A program made the translations under genes and the position numbers. The notes under the pieces are model-generated. The model had not been told where the DNA came from. It made no database searches and saw nothing but the letters and a program-made list of their open reading frames with translations. Shown one piece after another: positions 1 through 8,745 of a stretch of 64,000 nucleotides of DNA. This DNA comes from Paeniglutamicibacter gangotriensis Lz1y. Its GTDB lineage: Bacteria; Actinomycetota; Actinomycetes; Actinomycetales; Micrococcaceae. Location: contig NZ_AOCK01000011.1 of assembly GCF_000348945.1 (NCBI RefSeq), positions 1-64,000 on the forward strand, read 5' to 3'. How positions within the stretch are numbered: position 1 is the stretch's first letter; each line of letters opens with the position of its first letter.

Positions 1-204
1 CAACTCTACGCGCAACGGGCCGGAATGTCCAAACCGCCTGCTCCTAGCCGGGATACGACACCAAAGTCCCGGAAACACGTGGTGTTTCACGCTTTAGACC
101 GCTTGAAACAGGAGATTAGCCCGATTTCGAGGCTTGTGAACTGAAGCACAGGAAGTTCCCCATCGTTCCAAGAACGATTTGGGCCTCGCTTGAGGCACGA
201 AGGC
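1..204. other. No gene recognised at the window's left edge
   Basis: I see no convincing coding sequence here. The segment follows the 3' end of the glgB remnant. Translating all the way through it does not recover the missing GlgB catalytic domains. Confidence 0.5.
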
Positions 205-960
205 CTAAGCTTCGAACCCTTCTGGTTGAACCACGCAAATGGAGTCTGGATCCTCGGTCGAATAGTGCCCCACGGGATCGGCATACTCGACCCACGTGCC
301 AGTCGGCTCTAAGTACTCAAACCGGTACTTGGCCCCGGTGGGTACACCGGGGATGAAGATCTCCCAGATCCCGCTCAGGCCCAGCCGCCGCATTGCATGT
401 GAGGAACCGTTCCAGATATTAAAATCCCCGCAGACGCGCACAGCGAGGGCTTCTGCCTGGCTGACCACGAATCCGGTGCCTTCAACCTCGCCCATGGGTG
501 AGGAGTAATGCTGTGGGTGAGCGCCAAGAAGCAGTTCAAGCGTGTCCATGCCCCCGGTCCTGATCCGGTGCAGTTCCAACTCTCCGAGTCTCGGGGTGTG
601 CCGATACGGATCATCAATGATCCGAACCCCATCGGACTCGATCCGTTGGATCCGGTAGTCGGGCACCCGCCCAATCTCCAGGGCTTCGAGCAGGCCCACC
701 CAGATGTCACCATGTTCTCGGGTCAGCGGCACGGTATCGGTGGCGGTGAGGATATTGATAGCCAAGACATCACGTTGCAGGGTCCTGACACTTACGTGGC
801 CCAACAAGTTCAGGTGGGGGCCCAGGACAGCATGCGGGGACTTGTCCTCGCCGCGCTCTACCGCTTCAAGGATCTCGGGACGCACATGTAACGGCGCCCC
901 CAACGAGTCCTCGAGCCGATGCGGCGCGTAATCTTCGGCGTCCAGCCGCGTTGAACCCAT
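205..960 (-). pseudogene. glgB remnant: N-terminal part of 1,4-alpha-glucan branching enzyme
   Basis: The 251 residues align by eye with the N-terminal half-domain and CBM48 of actinobacterial GlgB: SPHAVLGPH near residue 41, then DDPYRHTPRLGELELH, then a block with MGEVEGTGF, VRVCGDFNIWNG, HAMRRLG and GIWEIFIPGV. Full GlgB is usually over 700 residues and carries a GH13 barrel. Here the frame stops soon after the ADP motif and no barrel follows. The usual FAVWAPNA stretch reads FVVSQAEA, losing the conserved Trp, Pro and Asn, which suggests relaxed selection. GlgB normally makes alpha-1,6 branches in glycogen; this fragment should have no catalytic activity. Start is ATG at 960 with GGGAG about 10 bases upstream. 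It could instead be a residual carbohydrate-binding protein, but a decayed gene is simpler. Confidence 0.8.
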
Positions 961-1116
961 ATACGTGGCTCCCGTCCCTCATGTAGCAACTTAAGAATGC
1001 GGTTGCCGGCCCGTTTCTGAGCCGCGTTTGCCGTTGACTCTCACGCTATCGATAATCCATGGGCTTGGGAATAGCCCCACACCGTGCCGCCGTGGCACAT
1101 TGCTTCGGAAAACGAA

Positions 1117-1158
1117 AAAGTGGTCCGACGAATCCTTTCGGAAACGTCGAACCACTTT
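1117..1158 (-). terminator. Rho-independent terminator of rlmB
   Basis: AAAGTGGT/ACCACTTT and CGACG/CGTCG arms form a hairpin. On the minus strand it is followed by a T-rich run (TTTTTCGTTTT). It sits about 30 bases past the rlmB stop. Confidence 0.8.
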
Positions 1159-1190
1159 CGGCCACGGCTCGGAGCCGTGGAAGTTATGGA

Positions 1191-2192
1191 TCAGGCGCTG
1201 CGTTTGCGCGAAACCTCATAGAGCGTGATGCCTACTGCCATCGACGCATTCAAGGACTCCATGGACGAGTTGATCGGGATCGAAAGGATCAAGTCGCAGT
1301 TCTCCCGCACCAGGCGAGAGAGTCCCTTGCCCTCGGAGCCGACAACGATGCACAGCGGGTCGGTGGCCAGGTCAAGGTCCGGAAGCGAGACATCGCCCTC
1401 GCCGTCCAGGCCAACGACGAACACTCCGGCTTCCTTCATGCCTTTGAGCGTGGCAGTCAGGTTGGGGGCGCGGGTGACGGGCACACGCACCGCCGCACCG
1501 GCACTGGTCTTCCAAGCCGAGGCGGTCATGCCCACCGAGCGGCGTTCTGGCACGATCACCGCGTGGGCGTTGAACGCGGATGCCGAACGGATGATGGCAC
1601 CGAGGTTGCGCGGGTCGGTGATGCCGTCCAGGGCGATGAAGAGCGGGGCGTTCTTGATGTAGCCCTTCTTGTGCTTGGAGATGGTGGCCTTGACGGTCTC
1701 CAGCGCATCGGCGTAGTCGTACGGCGGTACCTGCAGGACCAGGCCCTGGTGGATTGCTTCGTCAGTCATCCGATCCAGTTCGCTCTTGCTGGATTCCATC
1801 ACCGGGATGCCACGCTCGGCAGCGATCTTCATGGTCTCGCGCACACGCTCGTCCACGTCGATGCGGATGGCCAGGTGCAGCGCCTTGACCGGGATGCCGG
1901 CGCGCAGTGCCTCAACTACCGAGTTGCGGCCGGTCACCAGCTCTTCGCTGTTCTTCGAGCGTCCACCGGTGCTGCGGCCGCGGGGTGCGGAGCCGCCCCT
2001 GGACGGAGTGCGCTTGGCGGCGGAGCGCTCGGCGAGCTCCTTGCTCTTAAAGGCCTTGTGGTACGGGCGGTCTTCGGCCTTGGGCGTGGGTCCCTTGCCT
2101 TCGAGTGCCTTGCGGCCGTATCCGCCGGTTCCGACGGAGGGGCCCTTCTTGTTCTTGCTTGTGGCGCTGGAACGCCTTGGTGCAGCAGACAT
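1191..2192 (-). CDS. rlmB: 23S rRNA (guanosine-2'-O)-methyltransferase, RlmB/TrmH family
   Basis: 333-residue SpoU-type methyltransferase, expected to 2'-O-methylate G2251 of 23S rRNA with SAM in the cytoplasm. Residues 1-83 are a basic, low-complexity tail rich in K, R, S and G, common in actinobacterial members. The RNA-binding L30e-like domain starts at LVTGRNSVVEAL (residues 86-97). The knotted SPOUT domain carries motif 1 NLGAIIRSASAFN (196-208), motif 2 IVVGSEGKGLS (282-292) and motif 3 IPINSSMESLNASMAVGI (305-322). ATG start at 2192 with AGGAA about 9 bases upstream. The rlmB-cysS-ispD/F-carD order matches the Mycobacterium tuberculosis Rv3579c-Rv3583c block. Confidence 0.95.
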   Translation of the reverse strand: MSAAPRRSSATSKNKKGPSVGTGGYGRKALEGKGPTPKAEDRPYHKAFKSKELAERSAAKRTPSRGGSAPRGRSTGGRSKNSEELVTGRNSVVEALRAGIPVKALHLAIRIDVDERVRETMKIAAERGIPVMESSKSELDRMTDEAIHQGLVLQVPPYDYADALETVKATISKHKKGYIKNAPLFIALDGITDPRNLGAIIRSASAFNAHAVIVPERRSVGMTASAWKTSAGAAVRVPVTRAPNLTATLKGMKEAGVFVVGLDGEGDVSLPDLDLATDPLCIVVGSEGKGLSRLVRENCDLILSIPINSSMESLNASMAVGITLYEVSRKRSA

Positions 2193-2297
2193 GATGGTGT
2201 ATTCCTAGGATCGGGGCGGACGGCACGGCGATTTCACTCACCGTCCCGCCCATTTTAGCGACAAGGAACCTCGATCCCTTGTTCTTTGTGGGGCAAC

Positions 2298-3767
2298 TTA
2301 CGCTTTCAGGCTCCAACTGGCTCCGTCGGCGGAATCCTCGACAAGGATTCCGGCCGCGGCCAAGGTGTCCCGGATGGCATCGGAACGGGCCCAGTCCTTG
2401 GCGCTCCGGGCTGCTGCCCGGTCCGCAAGTTGCGCGGCAACCAGCACGTCAAGGGCCGCGGACTGCGCCGCGTCGGCGGCACCGCCGGCCTCGATGGTGT
2501 CGTCCAAGCCCAGCGTGTAGGTCATGGCCATCACCTGCTGCAGGGCTTGGTCGGCGGCTTCCATGTCGCCGGCGGCCAAGGCAGTGTTGCCGCGGCGCAC
2601 CGTCTCATGCAGCGCGGCCAATGCCATGGGCACGTTCAAATCGTCGTTCATGGCCGAGGCGAAAGCCTCGGTGACCACGAAGTGGTGCATGTCGATGGAG
2701 AAGTCCTCGCTCGGACCAACCCCGTGGATGCGGGACAGTGCGTTGGCGATAAAGGTGTCGATCCGCTCGATGGCAGAGGCGGCCTCGGTGAGCGAATCGG
2801 GCCGGTAGTCCAACTGGGATCGGTAGTGGGCTTGGCCCAGGAAATAACGAACGACCCTCGGGGTGGCCACTTCCAGCATTTGGGCCGGGGAGATGGTGTT
2901 TCCAATGGACTTGGACATCTTTTCACCCTCGTAGGTGACCATGCCATTGTGCATCCAGAAGTTGGCGAAGTCGTGGCCGGCGGCCATTGACTGTGCCATC
3001 TCGTTCTCATGGTGCGGGAAGCGCAGGTCAAGTCCGCCGCCATGGATGTCGAATGCGGTGCCCAGGTATTTGGTGACCATGGCGGAGCATTCCAGGTGCC
3101 AGCCCGGGCGACCGGTGCCCCAGGGACTGGGCCAGGAGGCGGTGGCCGGGTCGGTGGCCTTGCGGCCCTTCCACAGCGCGAAGTCCCGGGGATCCTTCTT
3201 GCCACGTGGATCGGCATCCGGGGCGCCCTGCATGTCGTCGACTTTTTGATGGGTCAGGGTGCCGTAGGCGGGGAAGGAACGAACGTCGAAGTAGACATCT
3301 GAGGAGTCATCCAACGCCGGGTAGGCGTGCCCCTCCTCGATGAGTCGGGCGATGAGCTGGTGCATCTCGGTGATGTGTCCGGTCGCGCGCGGTTCATAGG
3401 TGGGACGGCGCACCCCGAGGGTGTCGTAGGCGGAGGCGAATTCCTGCTCGAAGCGGTAAGCCAAGGCGAACCACTGTTCGCCGGCAATGTAGTCATCGTC
3501 CGCCTCGAAGTCTTCGGCGAAAGAGGCCGCGGACTTTTCTAGGATCTTGTCGTCGATGTCCGTGACGTTGCGGACCACCGTGACCTCGAACCCGCGGTTT
3601 TCCAACCAGCGAGTGAGGATGTCGAAAGCGATGGCGCTGCGCACGTGGCCCACGTGCGGCATCCCCTGGACTGTCGCACCGCAGTAGTACAGCCCGACCT
3701 TGCCCTCGTTCAGGGGGACGAAGTCCCGGGTCGTTGCCTGCTTGGTGTCATAAAAACGGATAGTCAC
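2298..3767 (-). CDS. cysS: Cysteinyl-tRNA synthetase
   Basis: 489-residue class I aminoacyl-tRNA synthetase charging tRNA-Cys. The HIGH motif appears as HVGH (residues 38-41) after YYCGATVQGMP, whose Cys is a Zn ligand of the cysteine pocket. GWHLECSAM supplies another Zn-site Cys, HGGGLDLRFPHHENE is the family signature, and GEKMSKSIGN is the KMSKS loop. Length is normal. The start is GTG at 3767; GAGGG lies unusually close to it, so the start rests mainly on alignment of MTIRFYDT. It lies downstream of ispDF on the same strand with a 44-base gap, and upstream of rlmB. Confidence 0.97.
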   Translation of the reverse strand: MTIRFYDTKQATTRDFVPLNEGKVGLYYCGATVQGMPHVGHVRSAIAFDILTRWLENRGFEVTVVRNVTDIDDKILEKSAASFAEDFEADDDYIAGEQWFALAYRFEQEFASAYDTLGVRRPTYEPRATGHITEMHQLIARLIEEGHAYPALDDSSDVYFDVRSFPAYGTLTHQKVDDMQGAPDADPRGKKDPRDFALWKGRKATDPATASWPSPWGTGRPGWHLECSAMVTKYLGTAFDIHGGGLDLRFPHHENEMAQSMAAGHDFANFWMHNGMVTYEGEKMSKSIGNTISPAQMLEVATPRVVRYFLGQAHYRSQLDYRPDSLTEAASAIERIDTFIANALSRIHGVGPSEDFSIDMHHFVVTEAFASAMNDDLNVPMALAALHETVRRGNTALAAGDMEAADQALQQVMAMTYTLGLDDTIEAGGAADAAQSAALDVLVAAQLADRAAARSAKDWARSDAIRDTLAAAGILVEDSADGASWSLKA

Positions 3768-3811
3768 CCCTCAAGGTTATCCGAGGTCGTCAACCGGATC
3801 CGACGGGCGCC

Positions 3812-5086
3812 TTAGCGACGGAGAGAATACACCAGGGCGGTGGCGTACGCAGTCAGTCCCTCCCCCGTACCTTCATAACCCAGTCCGTCCGACGTCGTGG
3901 CGGTGACGGTGACCGGAGCACCCGCCGCCGCGCTGAGCACGGCATCGGCTTCCAGCCGGCGGGCGGAGAACTTCGGGCGACGACCCACGAACTGGACCGC
4001 CACGTTGCCGATCTCGAATCCCGCCTCACGCACCAGCCTGGCCGCCTCGGCCAACAGCGTGGTGCCGGCCGCTCCCGCATACTCGGGGCGGTCGGTCCCG
4101 AAGTGCGTGCCCAGGTCTCCGATGCCAGCGGCCGAGAAGAGCGCATCGCAGGCCGCATGTGCGACGGCATCCCCGTCGGAATGCCCGGACAGGCCTTGGT
4201 CCTCCGGGAAGTGCAGTCCGGCAAGCCACATCGGCCGGGGCTCGGCGGAGTCTGCGACGGCGTGCACATCGATCCCGATGCCGGTACGTGGGATCAACAG
4301 GGGGGTGTCCCTGGCCGGCTGCAGCTCGTCAGCGGATTTCCCAGGCTTGCGCTCCTGCAGCATGGAGCTGGCCAGCGTGAGATCGGGCTTGGTGGTGATT
4401 TTCAGCGCCGCAGCTGCCCCGGGCACCGTGTCCACACGTTCTCCGAGCATTTCCATGAGCATGGCATCGTCGGTGATGGCGGCGGCTTCGGCAGGTGTCC
4501 ATCCGGCGGCACGTTCGTGGGCCTCCAACAACGTCGGTGCGTGGAACCCTTGCGGGGTCTGCACCGCGCGTAAAGATTCACGGGCAGGGGTGCCGGTGAC
4601 GTGCGGTGAAGTTCCGCTACCGTCGTTAGCGACTTGCTTGATGGTGTCAACCACCGGCAACACCGGGATCACGGCGTGGGCGCCGCGGACGAGTGCGAGT
4701 GTCACCTCGCGGAAGACCTCCGGCGGGGTTAGCGCGCGGGCAGCATCGTGGATCAGTACCCGTTCGGTCCCAGGCTTCAGCGCCGCGAGGCCGGAGCGGA
4801 CCGAGTCGCTGCGGGTGGCTCCCCCCTCGACGCAGGTGGGGCGCGAAGGGTGGTTCCCCGCCAGGGCGGCCAATGGGGCGTCACCGGCGGGCAGCACGGC
4901 GATGATCTGGGCGGCGCAGTTCGCCTGCAGGATGCCGTCGAGTGCGTGTTCGAGCAGGGACCGTCCTGCCAACGGCACCAAGGCCTTCGGGATCCCGTAA
5001 CCGAGCCGGGTTCCAGAGCCTGCCGCAACCACAATGATCGCGGTATGTTCGATGTTTTGGTCGCTTAGCGACATGGGTGCACTCAC
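3812..5086 (-). CDS. ispDF: Bifunctional IspD/IspF of the MEP isoprenoid pathway
   Basis: 424-residue fusion. The N-terminal half is 2-C-methyl-D-erythritol 4-phosphate cytidylyltransferase: [18 protein letters not shown] near residues 19-36 is the CTP loop, and [14 protein letters not shown] is the second signature. From about residue 265 comes 2-C-methyl-D-erythritol 2,4-cyclodiphosphate synthase: IGIDVHA (metal ligands Asp and His), [27 protein letters not shown] and the C-terminal [16 protein letters not shown] roughly 25-residue linker rich in K, P and S joins the halves. Many actinobacteria keep two separate genes. Start may be GTG 5086 or the in-frame ATG at 5074; neither has a strong Shine-Dalgarno. 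Confidence 0.95.
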   Translation of the reverse strand: MSAPMSLSDQNIEHTAIIVVAAGSGTRLGYGIPKALVPLAGRSLLEHALDGILQANCAAQIIAVLPAGDAPLAALAGNHPSRPTCVEGGATRSDSVRSGLAALKPGTERVLIHDAARALTPPEVFREVTLALVRGAHAVIPVLPVVDTIKQVANDGSGTSPHVTGTPARESLRAVQTPQGFHAPTLLEAHERAAGWTPAEAAAITDDAMLMEMLGERVDTVPGAAAALKITTKPDLTLASSMLQERKPGKSADELQPARDTPLLIPRTGIGIDVHAVADSAEPRPMWLAGLHFPEDQGLSGHSDGDAVAHAACDALFSAAGIGDLGTHFGTDRPEYAGAAGTTLLAEAARLVREAGFEIGNVAVQFVGRRPKFSARRLEADAVLSAAAGAPVTVTATTSDGLGYEGTGEGLTAYATALVYSLRR

Positions 5087-5150
5087 GGGTTACAGCCTAG
5101 TCGTGTTGGTCCGGGCTACGTCGGCGGGGCAAGTAACTGCGGGTTAAATG

Positions 5151-5200
5151 CCGGTGGGGGTCCGCGAACATCCTTGCGGATGCTCGAGGACCCCCACCGG
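5151..5200 (-). terminator. Long hairpin after carD
   Basis: A perfect 13-bp stem CCGGTGGGGGTCC / GGACCCCCACCGG encloses a second 8-bp stem with one mismatch. It lies 30 bases past the carD stop and would uncouple carD from ispDF. The T tract is weak. A related element lies at 63126-63164. Confidence 0.7.
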
Positions 5201-5230
5201 GGAACAAATCTCTTACGGTTCAAAAAGTTC

Positions 5231-5713
5231 TTACGAGGCCAGAACTTCGTCGAGGACAGTCTCTGCTTTTTCCTCGTCAAGCTTCTTGGCCAGCGCAAGT
5301 TCACTGATCAGGATCTGGCGTGCCTTTGCAAGCATGCGCTTTTCGCCTGCGGAAAGCCCGCGGTCATTGTCTCGGCGCCACAGATCGCGAACGACCTCTG
5401 CCACCTTGATGACGTCACCGGAAGCAAGCTTCTCCAGGTTCGCCTTGTATCGACGCGACCAGTTGGTAGGCTCTTCAGTAAACTCGGCACGGAGAACGTC
5501 GAAGACTTCATCCAAGCCCTCCTGACCAACTACATCGCGCACGCCAACGAGATCGACATTTTCTGCCGGAACCTCGATGGTCAAATCACCCTGGGCAACC
5601 TTAAGCTTGAGATACATCTTCTCTTCGCCCTTGATGGTGCGCATCTTGATCTCTTCGATCATTGCTGCACCGTGGTGCGGGTAGACAACTGTCTCGCCAA
5701 CCTCAAAAACCAT
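5231..5713 (-). CDS. carD: CarD-family RNA polymerase-binding regulator
   Basis: 160-residue CarD: an N-terminal Tudor-like RNAP-interacting domain ([19 protein letters not shown], residues 1-19, through about 60) and a helical C-terminal DNA-binding domain. In the latter, the [16 protein letters not shown] and [18 protein letters not shown] stretches include the Trp that wedges into the upstream edge of the -10 element. The family stabilises open complexes at rRNA and many housekeeping promoters. A TTG-initiated extension at 5734 is possible, but ATG 5713 matches family N-termini and has GGGAAAGGGG upstream. It is divergent from the lipoprotein gene at 6023, as in Mycobacterium (carD beside lpqE). 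Confidence 0.96.
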   Translation of the reverse strand: MVFEVGETVVYPHHGAAMIEEIKMRTIKGEEKMYLKLKVAQGDLTIEVPAENVDLVGVRDVVGQEGLDEVFDVLRAEFTEEPTNWSRRYKANLEKLASGDVIKVAEVVRDLWRRDNDRGLSAGEKRMLAKARQILISELALAKKLDEEKAETVLDEVLAS

Positions 5714-6022
5714 GTGGATAAACCCCTTTCCCAATTACCAGTTTATCACGATAAATGCCCAAAACGATTCGGGGGCCTCCTCTACTCCCTAGTAATGGCG
5801 CGGTTTTGCCTCTTCCCAAGTCGGCAATCTAGTGCTATGCAAAGGGGTCATTTCGGGTCGTTTAGTGCTGATCATCAGTACATTGATGACGCTTCCGCCG
5901 GGAGCCGAATCATACATTTGGGGGGAAACCCCTTAGGCTAGGACACGAGAGTGGCTCCCTCGGGTGCAACCCGTGTGCCCACGAGCTCACCCGAACTCGA
6001 ACCTGATTGAGGAGTTTGTGCC

Positions 6023-6553
6023 GTGATGACCGCACAGAAGAACCGTGGACGCCGCGTCGTTGCAGCAGCCGCATTGGCCATGTTGACCCTTGGTGTTACC
6101 AGCTGTGGTGCCATCAACGAGCAGGCGACGACCTACCAGTACGCCGCTTCCGACGGAATCGTACTTAACGTCGGAGATCTTGATGTCCGCAACCTGATGC
6201 TCGTCACCAAGAGTGCCACCGACGAGGCCCGCGTACTCGGCTCCCTCGTTAACAACACCGACAAAGACGAGACCTTCGAGCTGAAGCTCGATACCGACAG
6301 CGTCACCGTCAAGGTCCCGGCCAAGAGCGTCGTGGAATTTGAAGAAGACGAGAACAAGACCCTGTTATCATCCACCGGTGTGGCTCCTGGAGCCCATGTA
6401 CCCGCGACCTTGACAGTGGGCGTGAACTCCGCCAGCCCCAGCATCCCGGTTATCGATGGAACACTCGAGGAATACCGTGAGTATGTCCCGGGCGGGTTCG
6501 AGCCGAGCGATCTGGCGCACTTGACTCCGTCACCGAAGCCCGCCGGACACTAA
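6023..6553 (+). CDS. LpqE-like lipoprotein
   Basis: 176 residues with a lipoprotein signal: basic MMTAQKNRGRR, a hydrophobic stretch (13-25) and a lipobox VTSC with the lipidated Cys at 28. The mature part is beta-rich with no Cys and almost no His or Met, so it shows no obvious metal site. Position next to carD mirrors lpqE (Rv3584), and the hydrophobic and polar pattern suits that family; homology is inferred mostly from context. Function is unknown; it should be anchored on the outer face of the membrane. GTG start at 6023, with GAGGAG 8 bases upstream; ATG at 6026 is an alternative. Confidence 0.75.
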   Translation: MMTAQKNRGRRVVAAAALAMLTLGVTSCGAINEQATTYQYAASDGIVLNVGDLDVRNLMLVTKSATDEARVLGSLVNNTDKDETFELKLDTDSVTVKVPAKSVVEFEEDENKTLLSSTGVAPGAHVPATLTVGVNSASPSIPVIDGTLEEYREYVPGGFEPSDLAHLTPSPKPAGH

Positions 6554-6589
6554 GTCGGCCGCGGCGCCTAGGCCGTCAAGAAGCATATG

Positions 6590-6625
6590 AGTGGGGCCCG
6601 ATGGAAAGATCCATCGGGCTCCACT
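6590..6625. terminator. Bidirectional terminator between the lipoprotein gene and regX3
   Basis: AGTGG plus GCCCGATGGA pair with TCCATCGGGC plus CCACT around an AAGA loop, with one bulge. It sits between two converging genes. Confidence 0.7.
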
Positions 6626-6667
6626 CGCGTCTCTGGCCGATGCTTTCCCGGGGCGATCTACGCTCTA

Positions 6668-7348
6668 CTACGCCTCAAACTTGTAGCCCAGGCCGCGCAC
6701 TGTCACCAGGTGCACCGGTACCGCGGGTTCGGGCTCAATCTTTGAACGCAACCTCTTCACGTGCACATCAAGCGTTTTGGTGTCTCCGACGTAGTCCGAA
6801 CCCCAGACGCGGTCGATCAGCTGCCCGCGGGTCAGCACGCGCCCGGCATTGCGCAGCAGCATCTCCAGCAGCTCGAACTCCTTCAGCGGCATCGAGACTT
6901 CGTCGTTGCGCACCGAGACCACGTGGCGTTCGACGTCCATACGCACCGGACCGGCAGCGACAACGTTGGTCACCAGCTCGTCGCCCTCGCCCTGGCGGCG
7001 CAGCACCGCGCGGATGCGGGCCACCAATTCACGCGAGGAATAGGGCTTGGTGACGTAGTCGTCGGCGCCCAGCTCCAGGCCCACGACCTTGTCGATCTCG
7101 GAGTCCTTGGCTGTCAGCATGATCACGGGGACTTGGGAAGTCGTACGGATCTGGCGGAATACTTCGGTACCGGGTTGGCCCGGAAGCATCAGATCGAGCA
7201 GCACCAGATCGGCGCCGTGGCGCTCGAACTCCGTGACCGCGTCCAGGCCGTTCTCGGCCACACGAACCTCGAAGCCCTCTTTTTCCAGCAGGTACGTCAA
7301 CGGGTCCGAGAGCGATTCCTCGTCCTCAACCAGCAAAATACGGGTCAT
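6668..7348 (-). CDS. regX3: Response regulator RegX3 (OmpR/PhoB family)
   Basis: 226-residue two-component response regulator for phosphate limitation. The receiver domain begins MTRILLVEDEES; acidic residues E8-E11 and phospho-acceptor D52 (LLDLMLP), with the Lys in VTKPY. The C-terminal winged helix carries MPLKEFELLEMLL, DVHVKRLRSKIE and VRGLGYKFE. ATG at 7348 is chosen because AAGGAGG sits 7 bases upstream. It lies downstream of senX3 with a 66-base gap, and the pair is divergent from phoU, the order typical of actinobacteria. It is the likely binder of the PHO box at 8629-8672. Confidence 0.95.
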   Translation of the reverse strand: MTRILLVEDEESLSDPLTYLLEKEGFEVRVAENGLDAVTEFERHGADLVLLDLMLPGQPGTEVFRQIRTTSQVPVIMLTAKDSEIDKVVGLELGADDYVTKPYSSRELVARIRAVLRRQGEGDELVTNVVAAGPVRMDVERHVVSVRNDEVSMPLKEFELLEMLLRNAGRVLTRGQLIDRVWGSDYVGDTKTLDVHVKRLRSKIEPEPAVPVHLVTVRGLGYKFEA

Positions 7349-7414
7349 CCCCGTCCCTCCTTCAGATCGGTGCCCCGCAGGGACGCCGACCATGTTGTGT
7401 TTATTCGTTCCACG

Positions 7415-8566
7415 TTAGGGAAGCGATTTGTCGTTGTCGCCGCGTTCTTCCAACATGGGCAGGCGCACGGTGAAGGTCGAACCCTGTCCGGGTTGCGACC
7501 ACAGGGTGATCTCTCCGCCGTGATTGGCCACCACGTGCTTCACGATGCTCAGCCCCAGACCGGTACCCCCGGTGTGGCGGGAGCGTGCGGCGTCGATGCG
7601 GTAGAAGCGTTCAAAGATCCGGTCTTGCTCATCCGGGGCGATGCCCGGACCTTGGTCGGTGACGGAGATTTGGATCAATCCATCACGTTCCCGCAGCCCT
7701 ACCCCCACAGTGGTGTCTTCCGGGGAATAGCGGATGGCGTTGTCGATGAGGTTGCGCAATGCGGTCATCAACAGGTCCCGATCCCCCAACACCCCCGCTT
7801 CGATGCTTCCGCCCATCGAGATCTTGATGCGTTTTTCCTCCGCGGGAAGCTTGTTGCGGTCCACCGCCTCGGCCAAGACCTCGTTGAGGTCGATGGCCTC
7901 TCCGGCGAGCACCACGTCGGTGCCCTGCAGCCGGGAAAGTTCGATGATGTCTTGCACCAGTGCGGCCAGACGCGCCGATTCCTTGTGCAGACGGGTGGTG
8001 AAGCGGCGCACCGCAACCTCGTCGTCGGCGGCCCCGTCGATGGCCTCGGCCAACAGGGAGATCGCCCCGACGGGGGTCTTGAGTTCGTGGGAGACGTTGG
8101 CAACGAAGTCGTTGCGCACCGCTGCGGTGCGAGTCAGTTCGGTGCGGTCATCTGCCAGCAGCAGGATGTATTCCTCGCCCAACGGGGCGACGCGCACGTG
8201 GACGAACATGCTGGCCACACCCATGGTGCCGCGCTGCAGCTCGAATTCCCGCTCGGCGATCACCCCGTCGGCTCGGACCTTGCGGGCCAAGTCACGCAAC
8301 TCCTCGTGGATCAGCGTATGACCGCGGACGAGCCCATAGGCATAGGAAGCGGGATTGGCCCGCACCACCCCGTCGACCTCATCGAGGATCACGAAGGCAC
8401 GGCCAATGACCGAGAGCACCTCGGCGGAACCTTCGGGCAGCGTCGGTTCGCCCACCACGGGCAGCCCGCCGCGGGTCAGTAAGGAGCCGCGGTACGCCAT
8501 GATGCCCACAATGCCCAGGGCCAACCCGACGAGGCCCGCAACCACGGATAGCAAGACATCATTCAC
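7415..8566 (-). CDS. senX3: Sensor histidine kinase SenX3
   Basis: 383 residues. One or two membrane helices lie at residues 4-25, followed by a PAS-like region (about 45-145). The HisKA domain has FVANVSHELKTP with phospho-acceptor H160. The HATPase domain shows the N box LRNLIDNAIRYSP, G1 TDQGPGIAP, F box RIFERFYRID and G2 GGTGLGLSIVKHV. There is no large extracytoplasmic sensor, as expected for SenX3 or PhoR proteins that read phosphate through PhoU and Pst. GTG start at 8566 with AGGAAAC just upstream. Its promoter region is shared with phoU. Confidence 0.95.
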   Translation of the reverse strand: MNDVLLSVVAGLVGLALGIVGIMAYRGSLLTRGGLPVVGEPTLPEGSAEVLSVIGRAFVILDEVDGVVRANPASYAYGLVRGHTLIHEELRDLARKVRADGVIAEREFELQRGTMGVASMFVHVRVAPLGEEYILLLADDRTELTRTAAVRNDFVANVSHELKTPVGAISLLAEAIDGAADDEVAVRRFTTRLHKESARLAALVQDIIELSRLQGTDVVLAGEAIDLNEVLAEAVDRNKLPAEEKRIKISMGGSIEAGVLGDRDLLMTALRNLIDNAIRYSPEDTTVGVGLRERDGLIQISVTDQGPGIAPDEQDRIFERFYRIDAARSRHTGGTGLGLSIVKHVVANHGGEITLWSQPGQGSTFTVRLPMLEERGDNDKSLP

Positions 8567-8628
8567 GTTTCCTAGCCTAGCCGGGGTTCACCGCCACACC
8601 CCTGCCAAAGCGTGCCGCGCGGCGACTC

Positions 8629-8672
8629 ATTCACTAAACGTTCACCTTGTGCGTCACGTTGGTTCACCCGGT
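8629..8672 (+). promoter_or_regulatory. PHO box: four 11-bp direct repeats
   Basis: Four head-to-tail 11-mers are visible: ATTCACTAAAC, GTTCACCTTGT, GCGTCACGTTG and GTTCACCCGGT. GTTCACC at 11-bp spacing is the known actinobacterial PHO-box unit bound by PhoP-type regulators. The third unit is degenerate. A further lone GTTCACC lies at 8586-8592. A candidate -10 for phoU (TAAGAAT, 8677-8683) follows. This fits RegX3 control of phoU and possibly of senX3-regX3. Confidence 0.8.
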
Positions 8673-8745
8673 GCTGTAAGAATAGACATGAACAGTTCCG
8701 TGGTCCGCGTCGGACGCGGTGCCACCGTAGTGAAAGGACGCCCGC

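Noticed and set aside
1059-2258. Long open frame on the plus strand opposite rlmB
   Set aside because: It is antisense to a clear methyltransferase gene, rich in Gly/His/Arg, and typical of high-GC shadow frames.
6761-8482. 573-codon frame opposite regX3 and senX3
   Set aside because: It spans both two-component genes in antisense; no domain is recognisable and the composition (His/Gln/Gly-rich) is that of a shadow.
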